Source: an uncultured Parabacteroides sp.
GTDB taxonomy: Bacteria; Bacteroidota; Bacteroidia; Bacteroidales; Tannerellaceae
NCBI RefSeq assembly: GCF_905196875.1
Contig: NZ_CAJJWO010000020.1
Coordinates: 13,604-77,603, forward strand
Direction of reading: 5' to 3'
Length of the DNA stretch: 64,000 nucleotides
Under the pieces are notes generated by a model. That model was not told the origin of the DNA, searched no databases, and saw only the letters and a program-made list of their open reading frames with translations. Made by a program: the position numbers and the translations under genes. Numbering within the stretch: the stretch's first letter is position 1; every line of letters starts with the position of its first letter. Below are positions 25,505 to 34,463 of the stretch, in pieces.

Positions 25505-26722
25505 ATGAACTTCATGAAGAGCTCATTTTTCTCGGGAAAGAAGAAAGGGACAGATACCGGCATGCCTTTGGGAGAACGGAAACGGGTTGTCATTGTAAAT
25601 AAATACGGTGCGCGGCACCCGTCTGCAACCGGCTATCCGGTGAGGAGGTTAGCGGATTATTTGTTTGCTGAAGGTGTCGATATAGTAGTTGTATCCATTC
25701 ATGTCGACTATAAGGGTAAGATGCCTGGCAAAGACGATGTTTTGCCTTATCGTACGATCGAGCTTCGGAGATTGTATAACGGAACGAATAAGCCGCTTCG
25801 TTTAGTCGTAAACCTAATCGACGGTTTCCGGCTGATGCTACGTTCCATGCTTTTATCGCGCCATGATCTGAAGATTGTGATGACTGATCCTTCTTTGTTG
25901 AATGCCTGGGCGATTTTGCTGCGTCCGCTCTACCGTAGTCGGTTAGTATTCTGGACAATGGATTTATATCCGGAAGCTTTTGCTTCGGCAGGGCTGGTCG
26001 CTAAGAATAATTGGATGTATCGCTTATTATTGACTTTTGTTTATAGTCGTATTCCCGACTTTCTGATTGCTTTGGGTAAACAACAGTACCAATATCTGTG
26101 CAGACAGTACGGATGCGATTCTATCCCACATATTATTCTTCCCTGTGGAATTTACGAAAACGGACCTTCGGAAATTCCTTCCTGGCGTATGGAAAATGAG
26201 GATAAGATAATCTTTTGCTATGCCGGGAATATAGGGGAAGCTCATAATGCAGCTTTCCTGTTAGAGTTGATAGCTCAACTGGATTTAGAAAAACATTTGA
26301 TTTTACTTCGTTTATATGGTTGTAAAGCTGATTCCGTACTGGATACTGTGCGTAATAAAGAAGGCATTCTTATCCTTGATTATTTACCGCAGGACGAAAT
26401 GCAGTATGTGGATGTGAATGTGGCGTCTTTACTCTCTGCCTGGAACCATGTATGTGTTCCATCGAAAGTGGTCAGTGCGATCTGTGCCGGTACGCCGGTT
26501 TTATATAATGCCAATGAAGAATCGGAAGGAGCCTGTATGTTTCCGGAGGCGGTCTGGTTGATTCCGGATGGAAATAATATGTCGGTATCCATCCGGCAGT
26601 TTTTAAATCGGCTGCCTGAAGAAACGATTCATGAAAAGAAAGTAGCAGCCAGGATGTATGCTGCTGAATTGATAAGGCAAGAGTCTGAAAATCAATTACA
26701 CCTATTACAATTAATAAAATGA
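25505..26722 (+). CDS. Glycosyltransferase, WcaI-like GT4
   Basis: A 405-residue GT-B enzyme. The N-terminal domain has VVIVNKYGARHPSATGYPVRR and DIVVVSIHVDY; the C-terminal domain has YAGNIGEAHN and CVPSKVVSAICAGTPVLYNANEESEGA, the variant nucleotide-binding motif of WcaI-type transferases. The extended N-terminus (about 1-30) is basic. The stop overlaps the next gene start by 4 nt (ATGA), showing translational coupling. Donor is unknown. Confidence 0.8.
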   Translation: MNFMKSSFFSGKKKGTDTGMPLGERKRVVIVNKYGARHPSATGYPVRRLADYLFAEGVDIVVVSIHVDYKGKMPGKDDVLPYRTIELRRLYNGTNKPLRLVVNLIDGFRLMLRSMLLSRHDLKIVMTDPSLLNAWAILLRPLYRSRLVFWTMDLYPEAFASAGLVAKNNWMYRLLLTFVYSRIPDFLIALGKQQYQYLCRQYGCDSIPHIILPCGIYENGPSEIPSWRMENEDKIIFCYAGNIGEAHNAAFLLELIAQLDLEKHLILLRLYGCKADSVLDTVRNKEGILILDYLPQDEMQYVDVNVASLLSAWNHVCVPSKVVSAICAGTPVLYNANEESEGACMFPEAVWLIPDGNNMSVSIRQFLNRLPEETIHEKKVAARMYAAELIRQESENQLHLLQLIK

Positions 26723-27678
26723 GGAACAGAGAAGTAAGATTACTGTCGGTTTTTGGGGCCATAGTGTTCTGTGTATCCCTTGCCGTAGGAGAGATATATC
26801 TTCGGGAAGTATGGGGCTTTTGCGATTCGGTTTTAATGCAGGCTGATCCCGATTTTGAATATATAGCACAACCTGACCAGGTACGTAGCCGCTTTAAGAA
26901 ACGTATCGTATATAATAACTACTCTCAACGGAGTGCTCCGGTAGATTCTACGGCATTCATTATCCTGGGGTTGGGCGATTCGGTAATAAACGGGGGGACG
27001 CTGACGGATCATGATAGTTTGGCAACAACACTATTGAGCCAGAATTTAAAAATAGACAATTCTTCGGTTCAGGTATTGAATATCTCAGCGGGAAGTTGGG
27101 GCCCCGATAATTGTATGGCTTATCTGGAACGTTACGGGACGTTTGGCGCTTCAATAGCTTTTTTGATTTGTAGTTCTCATGATGTAAGTGACATAATGGA
27201 TTTTAAGACCGTTGTGGATGTTCGTTCCTCTATTTCATCTGAACAGTATTGTTCGGCCTGGATTGAACTGTTCGATCGTTACATGTGGTCACGGTTAAAA
27301 GATAATATCATAGTTTTTCTTTATCATCAAAAGGTTAAAAGAATATCCGAAATTCATAAGTCGGGTATAGGATTTAATCCAGGGTTTGAGAAGCTGGCTA
27401 CTTATTTTAAAGAACGGAAAATCCCTTTTCTGATCTTGTTGCATGCCGAAGTAAGCGAGCAGAAACGAGGCTGCTATAATGAGGAAGGCGAAGCTATTAT
27501 TTCATTTTGTAAAGATCACGGAATTACGTTTAAAACAGATTTGGGCGTATTTACCGATTCTGATTATCGTGACAATATTCATTTGAATGAAGCGGGACAA
27601 CATCATTTATATGAAGTGATGAAAGATTATCTGCTGGCAGTGGCTGATACTGCTTCTTATAGCAAGGTTTATTTTTGA
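26719..27678 (+). CDS. Membrane-anchored SGNH/GDSL-type protein
   Basis: A 319-residue protein with one N-terminal membrane segment (about 8-28) and a likely extracytoplasmic SGNH fold. Catalytic blocks appear in order: LGLGDSVINGG (Ser nucleophile block I), SAGSWGPDN (Gly block), ICSSHDVSD (in place of the usual Asn block) and DNIHLNEAGQHHLYE (Asp-x-x-His). Such proteins add or remove O-acyl groups on polysaccharides, often with a partner acyltransferase. A transacylase or esterase role here is inferred. It overlaps the preceding gene by 4 nt, and a WcaF-like acyltransferase gene follows. Confidence 0.75.
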   Translation: MRNREVRLLSVFGAIVFCVSLAVGEIYLREVWGFCDSVLMQADPDFEYIAQPDQVRSRFKKRIVYNNYSQRSAPVDSTAFIILGLGDSVINGGTLTDHDSLATTLLSQNLKIDNSSVQVLNISAGSWGPDNCMAYLERYGTFGASIAFLICSSHDVSDIMDFKTVVDVRSSISSEQYCSAWIELFDRYMWSRLKDNIIVFLYHQKVKRISEIHKSGIGFNPGFEKLATYFKERKIPFLILLHAEVSEQKRGCYNEEGEAIISFCKDHGITFKTDLGVFTDSDYRDNIHLNEAGQHHLYEVMKDYLLAVADTASYSKVYF

Positions 27679-27700
27679 ATGCCAGTATATTAAAAGAGAA

Positions 27701-28309
27701 ATGGAGATAATTATGAAGCCTGATACCGATTGTGATAAAGAAATTAAAATCGATTTATCGCTGTATAGAAACAAGTTGGGGGTAAGAAATAAAATTGGCC
27801 GTGCTGTCTGGAACATGGTTTATTTAGTGGCTTTCCGACCGTTCGGTTTTACCTTTTTCAATTCCTGGCGCTTGTTTGTACTTCGTTGTTTCGGAGCCCG
27901 GCTGCATCCTAAAGCACATGTCTATTCTTCGGCAAAGATCTGGGCACCATGGAATCTGGAAATGGGAGCCTATTCTTGCCTGGCATCGCATGTGGATTGC
28001 TATAATACGGCCTTGGTAAAGATAGGAGCGCATTCGACTGTTTCTCAAAAGAGCTATCTATGTACTTCATCCCATAATGTGACCGATACTTCCCATTCGT
28101 TGATCACCGCTCCGGTTCTGATAGAAGATCAGGTATGGGTAGCTGCGGACTCGTTTGTCGGTATGGGGGTGACGATCGGGCAGGGAGCGGTAGTGGGTGC
28201 TCGTGCCTGTGTGTTTAAAGATGTAGCTTGCTGGACGATTGTCGGAGGAAATCCAGCAAGGGTATTAAAAAAACGAATTATAGAAACAGGTTCGGTTTGT
28301 ATAGAATAA
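27701..28309 (+). CDS. WcaF-like hexapeptide acetyltransferase
   Basis: A 202-residue left-handed beta-helix acetyltransferase of the colanic-acid WcaF type. Visible are the N-terminal helix region (NMVYLVAFRPFGFTFFNSWRL), RCFGARLHPKAHVYSSAKIWAPWNLEMG, the active-site loop LCTSSHNVTDTSHSLI and VWVAADSFVGMGVTIGQGAVVGARACVFKDV, ending GGNPARVLKKR. It likely acetylates a sugar in the repeat unit. ATG at 27701 is used; ATG at 27713 would give a slightly shorter form. Confidence 0.85.
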   Translation: MEIIMKPDTDCDKEIKIDLSLYRNKLGVRNKIGRAVWNMVYLVAFRPFGFTFFNSWRLFVLRCFGARLHPKAHVYSSAKIWAPWNLEMGAYSCLASHVDCYNTALVKIGAHSTVSQKSYLCTSSHNVTDTSHSLITAPVLIEDQVWVAADSFVGMGVTIGQGAVVGARACVFKDVACWTIVGGNPARVLKKRIIETGSVCIE

Positions 28310-28337
28310 TTGTTATTGAAATCCGATTTTTGCGACT

Positions 28338-29528
28338 ATGAATATTTTGTTTTATTATAGCTATCCGATAAATCCGGAGAATGGAGGAACTGAACGTGTT
28401 ACGGATTCGGTGGCCAGTTACTTGAAATCTCGCGGATATATTGTTTATTACTTGATCCGTGAAAGACCGGAAGGACCGCCGGTAAATACTGGTATTCAGA
28501 CTTATTATTTACCCGATCCCACCCGAAATGACTCTCAGGCAAATATACTGTATCTGGATCAGTTATTAGAGCGATTGCGTATTGATATACTGATGAATCA
28601 GGGTGGTTGGAATGATGAGATGTATTTATGTAACCACAAAGTATTAAAAGCGGATGTAAAGATTATTTCTTCTATCCATTTTTCTGTCGATTCCGGTTTC
28701 AAATGTTTTAGAGAATTGCATAAGTCAGGGTATTCATGGAATAAGCCGCTTTTAAGCATAAAGACATTCTTTCTGTGTATACGGTTGCCATATTTGAAAA
28801 GGTGTATCTATAAACAAAAAATAGCAAGGATGAATTTTTCATATCGGCATACTGATGTTGTCGTCATGTTATCTCTGAAATATGTCAGAGAGTTTGAGGA
28901 GTTGATCGGGATTCCTCATTCGGACAAAATAGTAGCTATACCTAATCCTCTTACCTTTAATGGTGTAGAGGTGAGGAGTATGCAGCAGAAGGAAAATTGC
29001 ATATTGTTTGTCGGACGACTTTTTTATCAGGATAAAAGAGTAGATCGTTTATTGCGTGTTTGGCATAAAATACAGCATAAGCTTCCGAATTGGCGATTAG
29101 AGCTGGTAGGAGACGGGAAAGAAAGAAGCGATTTGGAATGTCTGGCAAAAAGGCTGGAGCTTAGAAATGTTTTTTTTCATGGTTATCGATCTCCGTTGCC
29201 CTATTATGCCAAAGCTAAAATTCTCTCGCTGGTATCTAATTATGAGGGATTTAATATGTCTATATTGGAAGGTATGCAGAATGGATGTATCCCTGTCGTT
29301 TTTTCCAGTTATGCGGCTGTTACGGACGTGATAGCAGATGAAGAAAATGGCTTTTTGGTAGATCCTTTCGACCTGGATGCATATGCCGATAAATTATATA
29401 AGCTGGCTTCTACGCCTGCTCTGTTGGAGAAAATGCAACCATTTGCCGTCGAAACTGTCAGGAGGTACAGTATCGATAGAATCGGGCATAAATGGACCGA
29501 ATTATTTCAATCATTATCTAATAAATAG
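28338..29528 (+). CDS. Glycosyltransferase, GT4 type
   Basis: A 396-residue GT-B glycosyltransferase. It has MNILFYYSYPINPENGGTERV (acceptor-side Gly loop), VGRLFYQDKRVDRLLRVW, LVGDGKERSDL and SNYEGFNMSILEGMQNGCIPVV carrying the E-x7-E pair. It follows the acetyltransferase by 28 nt and precedes a GT2 gene by 12 nt. Sugar donor unknown. Confidence 0.86.
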   Translation: MNILFYYSYPINPENGGTERVTDSVASYLKSRGYIVYYLIRERPEGPPVNTGIQTYYLPDPTRNDSQANILYLDQLLERLRIDILMNQGGWNDEMYLCNHKVLKADVKIISSIHFSVDSGFKCFRELHKSGYSWNKPLLSIKTFFLCIRLPYLKRCIYKQKIARMNFSYRHTDVVVMLSLKYVREFEELIGIPHSDKIVAIPNPLTFNGVEVRSMQQKENCILFVGRLFYQDKRVDRLLRVWHKIQHKLPNWRLELVGDGKERSDLECLAKRLELRNVFFHGYRSPLPYYAKAKILSLVSNYEGFNMSILEGMQNGCIPVVFSSYAAVTDVIADEENGFLVDPFDLDAYADKLYKLASTPALLEKMQPFAVETVRRYSIDRIGHKWTELFQSLSNK

Positions 29529-29540
29529 TAAAACTTTTAC

Positions 29541-30518
29541 ATGGATATAAAAATATCGATTATTATTCCGGTATATAATGTTGCATCATATCTGGAAGAC
29601 TGCCTGTTTTCGTGTATTAATCAAACATTCCGGGATATAGAAATTATTGTTGTAAATGATGGTGCTACGGATGAATCTCCTCAGATCATTGAAAAATATG
29701 CATCTGCGGATGAACGAATAGTAGTCGTAAATAAGAAAAATGAAGGATTGATCTATGCTCGGAAATCAGGATTGGATATTGCTAGGGGAGAATATGTTTT
29801 TCATTTGGATGGCGATGATTACCTTGAAAACGATGCTATGGAACTCCTCTACAAGGAGGCGCTAAAAAGAAATTCAGATTGCGTGATGGCAGGCTTTTTC
29901 CGGATACAGGGTGATAAAAAGCAGGAATATCGTTGGGATAGACAAATGGAAAGTTTGTCTAAACAGAAATTACTGGCTTTCATAATCGATATGGGGATAT
30001 GGCCGATTTGGGGTAAGTTGATACGAAAATCATTGTTTGACGGAGTTGTTTACAGGAATATTTTTATTGGCGAAGATCTTTATTTCAATATGCAGATCGT
30101 TTTGCAAATGAAGGATTTCGTAATACTGGATAATTGTTTGTATAATTATGTCTGGAATAAAAATTCTGTAACAGGGAAAATAGATGAGAAGACTTTCTAT
30201 TTGCGTATAGAGATGCAAGAAGCAATATGGTCTCTTCTCGATCTATATCCTTATGAGCAGCGAATAAGAAAGCAAATATATGGTTTGTTTCTCCCAGATT
30301 TGCTAGAAGCCATAAAGGATAATACCGACAGCACGGAAATAAAAAGGGTTTTGAGGTTTTATTACTGGAGTAACGAAGAAGTCAGAGCTATTTTATGGAA
30401 AGATAAAAAGCTCTTTTATTTTTTATGCGGAGGATATATATGTGCTCCTTATCTGACGAGTATTGTAGCCAGGTTCGGCTATAAAATAAAGGCATTGATA
30501 AGGACTATTAATAAATGA
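29541..30518 (+). CDS. Glycosyltransferase, GT2 type
   Basis: A 325-residue GT-A family 2 glycosyltransferase. The nucleotide-sugar fold is evident in ISIIIPVYNVASYLEDCL, IIVVNDGATDESPQIIEKYA and the DxD block HLDGDDYLEND, followed by WGKLIRKSLF and the GEDLYFNMQ catalytic-base region. It probably inverts the linkage on transfer to the lipid-linked acceptor. The C-terminal third is basic and may lie on the membrane. Confidence 0.87.
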   Translation: MDIKISIIIPVYNVASYLEDCLFSCINQTFRDIEIIVVNDGATDESPQIIEKYASADERIVVVNKKNEGLIYARKSGLDIARGEYVFHLDGDDYLENDAMELLYKEALKRNSDCVMAGFFRIQGDKKQEYRWDRQMESLSKQKLLAFIIDMGIWPIWGKLIRKSLFDGVVYRNIFIGEDLYFNMQIVLQMKDFVILDNCLYNYVWNKNSVTGKIDEKTFYLRIEMQEAIWSLLDLYPYEQRIRKQIYGLFLPDLLEAIKDNTDSTEIKRVLRFYYWSNEEVRAILWKDKKLFYFLCGGYICAPYLTSIVARFGYKIKALIRTINK

Positions 30519-30527
30519 TATGAACTT

Positions 30528-31745
30528 ATGAAAAGAATGGCCTATATATGCGTTACCCCCTTTTTTCCGACACCCGATTCTTTTCGTGGGCCTTACATAT
30601 ACGACCAGGTGAAAGCTATACAAAGAACAGGTAAATATGATGTAGTAGTGTTCAAACCGACCTCTATTAACGATAAATGTGAAGATTATGAATATGAGGG
30701 AATTGAAGTTTATCTGTTTCCCGCCGTTCAAATGCCATCATTTTTTTTTAATGGTCTGACCAACGGGTTTAATTGCAGAATGTTTCTGAAGCGTATTGGC
30801 AAATTGGGGCTCGACGTGAACCGGATAGCCGTAGTACATGGACATACCTCTTCGTTTGCTGCTTACGGCATAGCTCTGAAGAGACTGAACCCTGCTATTC
30901 AGACCTTGGTACAACATCATGACCGGGATCCATTTACCATACGGAACGGACATCTGGCAAAAATGAAGCTGAACCTATATTATCGTGCCCAAACAAATAT
31001 AAAACTGTTCAATCAGGTCGATTGCCATGTTTCGATAAGTCGTGTGGTTGAAGACAATTTATTATCGTTTCCTTGTCCGGGAAAATATGAGAGTTATCCA
31101 TCCTATCTGGATATACTTAAAAAGGTAAAAAAGCTACCTTCAATTTCTCCTAAACGTTCTCTGGTGTTATATAATGGAGTCGATTTAACGAAATTCTATC
31201 CGGTAGAAGGAATGAGGAATAGTTCTATATTCAAGATCGGCTGCATTGGTGATTTTCATCATTTGAAAGGTCAGATAACGTTGATTAAGGCAGTAGAGTT
31301 GTTATTTCGAAAAGGCTATGGGCAGTTGAGGGTTTCTTTCATTGGGACGGGGCCGTTATTTGACGAATGTCGGTCGTATGTGACGGAACGTGGTCTTGCC
31401 GGTTATATCCGTTTTGAAAAAGAGGTACACCATCATGAATTGCTGGCTTATTATAATTCATTGGATTTATTTGTGTTACCCACTTTTTATGAAGGATTTG
31501 GTTGTGTCTTTACCGAAGCCTATGCATGTGGCGTCCCATTCATGCTTTGTGAACATCAGGGCGCGTCAGAATATGTGGCAGATGAAGATAAAGCGAAATG
31601 GCTTTTCCCAAAAGAAAATTATCGACGCTTGTCTTTCCTAATAGAGCAATATATGAAGTATAGGTATGAACAAAAAGTAAAATATCCGTACGATATAAAT
31701 GTGTTGGTAACTGAATTTTTGGATCAGCTGGATTTTAAAGGATAA
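30528..31745 (+). CDS. Glycosyltransferase, GT4 type
   Basis: A 405-residue GT-B glycosyltransferase. It has YICVTPFFPTPDSFRGPYIYDQ in the acceptor domain, then IGCIGDFHHLKGQITLIKAVELL, FIGTGPLFDECRSYV and PTFYEGFGCVFTEAYACGVPFML with the E-x7-E motif in the donor domain. It sits 9 nt after the GT2 gene and 4 nt before the last operon gene. Confidence 0.86.
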   Translation: MKRMAYICVTPFFPTPDSFRGPYIYDQVKAIQRTGKYDVVVFKPTSINDKCEDYEYEGIEVYLFPAVQMPSFFFNGLTNGFNCRMFLKRIGKLGLDVNRIAVVHGHTSSFAAYGIALKRLNPAIQTLVQHHDRDPFTIRNGHLAKMKLNLYYRAQTNIKLFNQVDCHVSISRVVEDNLLSFPCPGKYESYPSYLDILKKVKKLPSISPKRSLVLYNGVDLTKFYPVEGMRNSSIFKIGCIGDFHHLKGQITLIKAVELLFRKGYGQLRVSFIGTGPLFDECRSYVTERGLAGYIRFEKEVHHHELLAYYNSLDLFVLPTFYEGFGCVFTEAYACGVPFMLCEHQGASEYVADEDKAKWLFPKENYRRLSFLIEQYMKYRYEQKVKYPYDINVLVTEFLDQLDFKG

Positions 31746-31749
31746 AGGA

Positions 31750-32661
31750 ATGGGTAAACTGGATATTTCTATTATTATACTAACTTATAACGAAGAAATC
31801 CATCTTCGTCGTTGCCTGGAAAATATAAAGGAGCTGGCTAAAGATATTTTCATCATAGATTCTTTTTCGACTGACCGTACATTGGAGATCGCACGGGAAT
31901 ATAATACTGTGATATTGCAAAACAGATGGGAAAACAATCATGCCAAACAATTGAACTGGGCTTTGGAACATGCCTCGATTCGTACGGAATGGGTACTCCG
32001 CTTGGATGCGGATGAATATTTGCTGCCCGAATTGGTTACTGAATTATCCGAAAAAGTCCCGTTTTTACCGGAAGAGGTATCGGGTATCGTATTTAAGCGG
32101 CGGCATTATTTTCTGGGAAAATGGATGAAGCATGGTATTTATCCAGTGTATCTACTCCGTATGTTCCGCTATGGTAAGGCGATTTGTGAGCAACGCTTGA
32201 TGGACGAGCATATGCAATTGCAGGAAGGGAAAACTGTGAATTTTAAGGGTGATTTTGTCGATCATAATTTGAATGATCTTTCCTGGTTTTGTAACAAACA
32301 TGTGAATTATGCAATCCGTGAGGCTGCTGAACTATTAGATATGGAATTGGATTTGTGGGGAGAACCACAATCAGATAAACGAGATATCCTTGTAGCTCAG
32401 GCTATGCAAAAAAGGAGAATGAAGCATCGTTATGTACGTATGCCTCTTTTCTGGCGCTCTTCTATTTATTTCTGTTACCGTTATTTTGTTAAAGGCGGAT
32501 TTCTGGAAGGAAAGGAAGGCTTTTTGTGGCATTTTCTACAAGGTTGGTGGTATAGGATATTAGTAGATGCCAAAGTTTTTGAGATCAAACGGGTATGTGG
32601 TATAGACCGGTTGAAAATCAGAAAATATTTGAGCGATGTCTATAATTGTAGACGTGAGTAA
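31750..32661 (+). CDS. Glycosyltransferase, GT2 type (WaaE/KdtX-like)
   Basis: A 303-residue GT-A transferase resembling the WaaE/KdtX branch. The motifs are ISIIILTYNEEIHLRRCL, FIIDSFSTDRTLEIA, NHAKQLNWALEHA, and the metal-binding block LRLDADEYLLPEL. WaaE-type enzymes add a beta-linked glucose to LPS inner core; here the acceptor could equally be the operon product. It is the last gene before the terminator hairpin. Confidence 0.85.
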   Translation: MGKLDISIIILTYNEEIHLRRCLENIKELAKDIFIIDSFSTDRTLEIAREYNTVILQNRWENNHAKQLNWALEHASIRTEWVLRLDADEYLLPELVTELSEKVPFLPEEVSGIVFKRRHYFLGKWMKHGIYPVYLLRMFRYGKAICEQRLMDEHMQLQEGKTVNFKGDFVDHNLNDLSWFCNKHVNYAIREAAELLDMELDLWGEPQSDKRDILVAQAMQKRRMKHRYVRMPLFWRSSIYFCYRYFVKGGFLEGKEGFLWHFLQGWWYRILVDAKVFEIKRVCGIDRLKIRKYLSDVYNCRRE

Positions 32662-32674
32662 TATCTGAAAATGG

Positions 32675-32717
32675 AGAATGCCCCTTTACCATCCGGTATC
32701 GTGGGCATTCTTTTTTG
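32675..32717 (+). terminator. Terminator of the polysaccharide operon
   Basis: AGAATGCCC (32675-32683) pairs with GGGCATTCT (32703-32711), followed by a run of six T. It lies 14 nt after the last operon gene and between convergent genes, so it may serve the catalase gene as well. Confidence 0.8.
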
Positions 32718-32750
32718 AACAGAATTTATCGAGGCGATTCTGGTTATATG

Positions 32751-34217
32751 CTATCTTGTTTCTTTCAAAGCATCTTCTAGGCTGATACCGAGTGCGTCGG
32801 CAACACCTTTGCCATAAGCCGGATCGGCTTTGTAACAGTTGCGTACGTGACGTTGCTGGATGAACAGTTCGGCTCCACCGATCTGACGGGCAGTGTTTTC
32901 GAACAGAACCTGTTGTTCGTCGGCAGGCATCAGGCGGAATAGAGCACCCGGCTGGCTGTAATAATCGTCATCGTATTCGCGTTCGTTGTAATTGTAGATA
33001 TCGCCGTTGGCTTTCAAAGGCGGTTCTTTCTTTTCGGGAGAATCCTGCCATTCGCCGTAGCTATTCGGTTCATATCCTTTGGCAGAGCCGTAGTTACCGT
33101 CTACGCGCATAGCTCCGTCGCGATGGTAAGCATGGAAAGGACAACGAGGTTTGTTTACCGGTATTTGTTCAGAGTTTACCCCCAGACGATAACGCTGTGC
33201 ATCACCATAAGAGAACAGACGACCCTGAAGCATTTTATCCGGAGAGAAACCGATACCTTCTATCGTATTAATCGGGTTGAAGGCTGCTTGTTCCACATCA
33301 GCGAAATAGTTTTCCGGGTTACGGTTCAGTTCGAGAATACCAACGTCATGCAGCGGGAAGTCTCCGTGCGGCCATACCTTTGTCAGGTCGAACGGATTGA
33401 TACGGTAGTTTTCTGCCTGCTCTTCCGTCATTAACTGGATCTGGAATTTCCATTTAGGGAAATCACCTTTTTCAATACTTTCAAACAAGTCACGCTGATG
33501 CGATTCACGATCTTTTGCGATGATCGCTTCTGCTTCCTGGTCGGTTAGATTCTTGATCCCCTGCAATGTTTTCAGGTGGAACTTCACCCAGATACGTTCG
33601 TTTTTTGCATTGATAAAGCTATATGTATGGCTACCGAAACCGTGCATGTGGCGATAAGAATAAGGGATACCGCGAGAACTCATGGTAATGGTAACCTGGT
33701 GCAATGCTTCCGGAAGCAATGTCCAGAAATCCCAGTTATTGTTTGCGCTGCGCATGTTTGTTTTCGGATCTCTTTTGACGGCGTGGTTAAGGTCGGGGAA
33801 CTTTAACGGATCACGCAGGAAAAATACCGGTGTATTGTTTCCAACTAAATCCCAGTTACCTTCTTCTGTATAAAACTTCATGGCAAAACCACGAATATCG
33901 CGTTCTGCATCTGCTGCTCCGCGTTCGCCGGCAACGGTAGAGAAACGGACGAAACAGTCTGTTTTTTTACCGACTTCACTAAAAATTACAGCCTTTGTGT
34001 ATTTAGTAATGTCGTGTGTCACGGTAAAGGTACCAAATGCTCCGGACCCTTTGGCATGCATACGTCTTTCGGGAATGACTTCGCGATCGAAGTGGGCCAG
34101 TTTCTCTAGAAACCAGGGATCTTGTATCACCATTTGTCCGCGCGGACCTACTGTCTGTGAGTTTTGATTGTCTGCAACGGGGCGACCGTTGGCAGCTGTT
34201 AGCTTTTTGTTCTCCAT
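32751..34217 (-). CDS. katA: Catalase (monofunctional haem type)
   Basis: Breaks down hydrogen peroxide in the cytoplasm and protects this anaerobe during oxygen exposure. With the start at 34217 (MENKKLTAANGRPVADNQ, the usual N-terminus) the protein has 488 residues, typical of small-subunit clade 3 catalases. Visible are the distal His54 in RRMHAKGSGAFG, the FSTVAGERGAADAERDIRGFA block with conserved Arg and Asp, the distal Asn in VGNNTPVFFLRDP, and the proximal haem-ligand Tyr in LFSYGDAQRYRLG. A longer start at 34256 adds 13 unlikely residues. The upstream region holds only a 7/8 match to the -7 motif (34271-34278). Confidence 0.96.
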   Translation of the reverse strand: MENKKLTAANGRPVADNQNSQTVGPRGQMVIQDPWFLEKLAHFDREVIPERRMHAKGSGAFGTFTVTHDITKYTKAVIFSEVGKKTDCFVRFSTVAGERGAADAERDIRGFAMKFYTEEGNWDLVGNNTPVFFLRDPLKFPDLNHAVKRDPKTNMRSANNNWDFWTLLPEALHQVTITMSSRGIPYSYRHMHGFGSHTYSFINAKNERIWVKFHLKTLQGIKNLTDQEAEAIIAKDRESHQRDLFESIEKGDFPKWKFQIQLMTEEQAENYRINPFDLTKVWPHGDFPLHDVGILELNRNPENYFADVEQAAFNPINTIEGIGFSPDKMLQGRLFSYGDAQRYRLGVNSEQIPVNKPRCPFHAYHRDGAMRVDGNYGSAKGYEPNSYGEWQDSPEKKEPPLKANGDIYNYNEREYDDDYYSQPGALFRLMPADEQQVLFENTARQIGGAELFIQQRHVRNCYKADPAYGKGVADALGISLEDALKETR

Positions 34218-34400
34218 AATTGAATTTTTGTTTGCTGTATATAACGTTGTTTGCATGATATCGTCCGATATAAATGTAACCTGTTTTATACAGAATTTGT
34301 TTTTAATTTATTGAACAAAAATAAAATGTTTTTAAGCAGCTGTCAAATAGTAAATATTGATGTATTAATAGGTGTGGTTTATGACCTGAAGGAAAATAAT

Positions 34401-34433
34401 AACGGTTGCCCTGATCTATTCAGGGCAACCGTT
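34401..34433 (-). terminator. Strong hairpin after the RND efflux operon
   Basis: AACGGTTGCCCTGA (34401-34414) and TCAGGGCAACCGTT (34420-34433) form a perfect 14-bp stem with a 5-nt loop, followed on the minus strand by a TTATTATTTT stretch. It lies 30 nt beyond the stop of the permease gene. Confidence 0.8.
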
Positions 34434-34463
34434 ACTTTTAGAATGAAATATCCTGTTTTTATG

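Larger units (their letters stand above)
8520..32717 (+). other. Phase-variable surface polysaccharide operon
   Basis: Twenty-two genes in one direction with short gaps or overlaps and no internal terminator seen, from the WecA-like gene to the hairpin at 32675-32717. Initiation, chain assembly, modification, flipping, polymerisation and Wza/Wzc export functions are all present. No Wzx-type flippase and no UpxY/UpxZ-type regulators were recognised. The coding sequence is more AT-rich than the flanking housekeeping genes, as is common for exchanged polysaccharide loci. The product could be a capsule or an anchoring LPS-like polymer; the sequence does not decide. Confidence 0.8.

Noticed and set aside
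33123..34167. Several plus-strand ORFs opposite the catalase gene
   Set aside because: They are antisense shadows; the catalase reading frame is complete with all catalytic residues.
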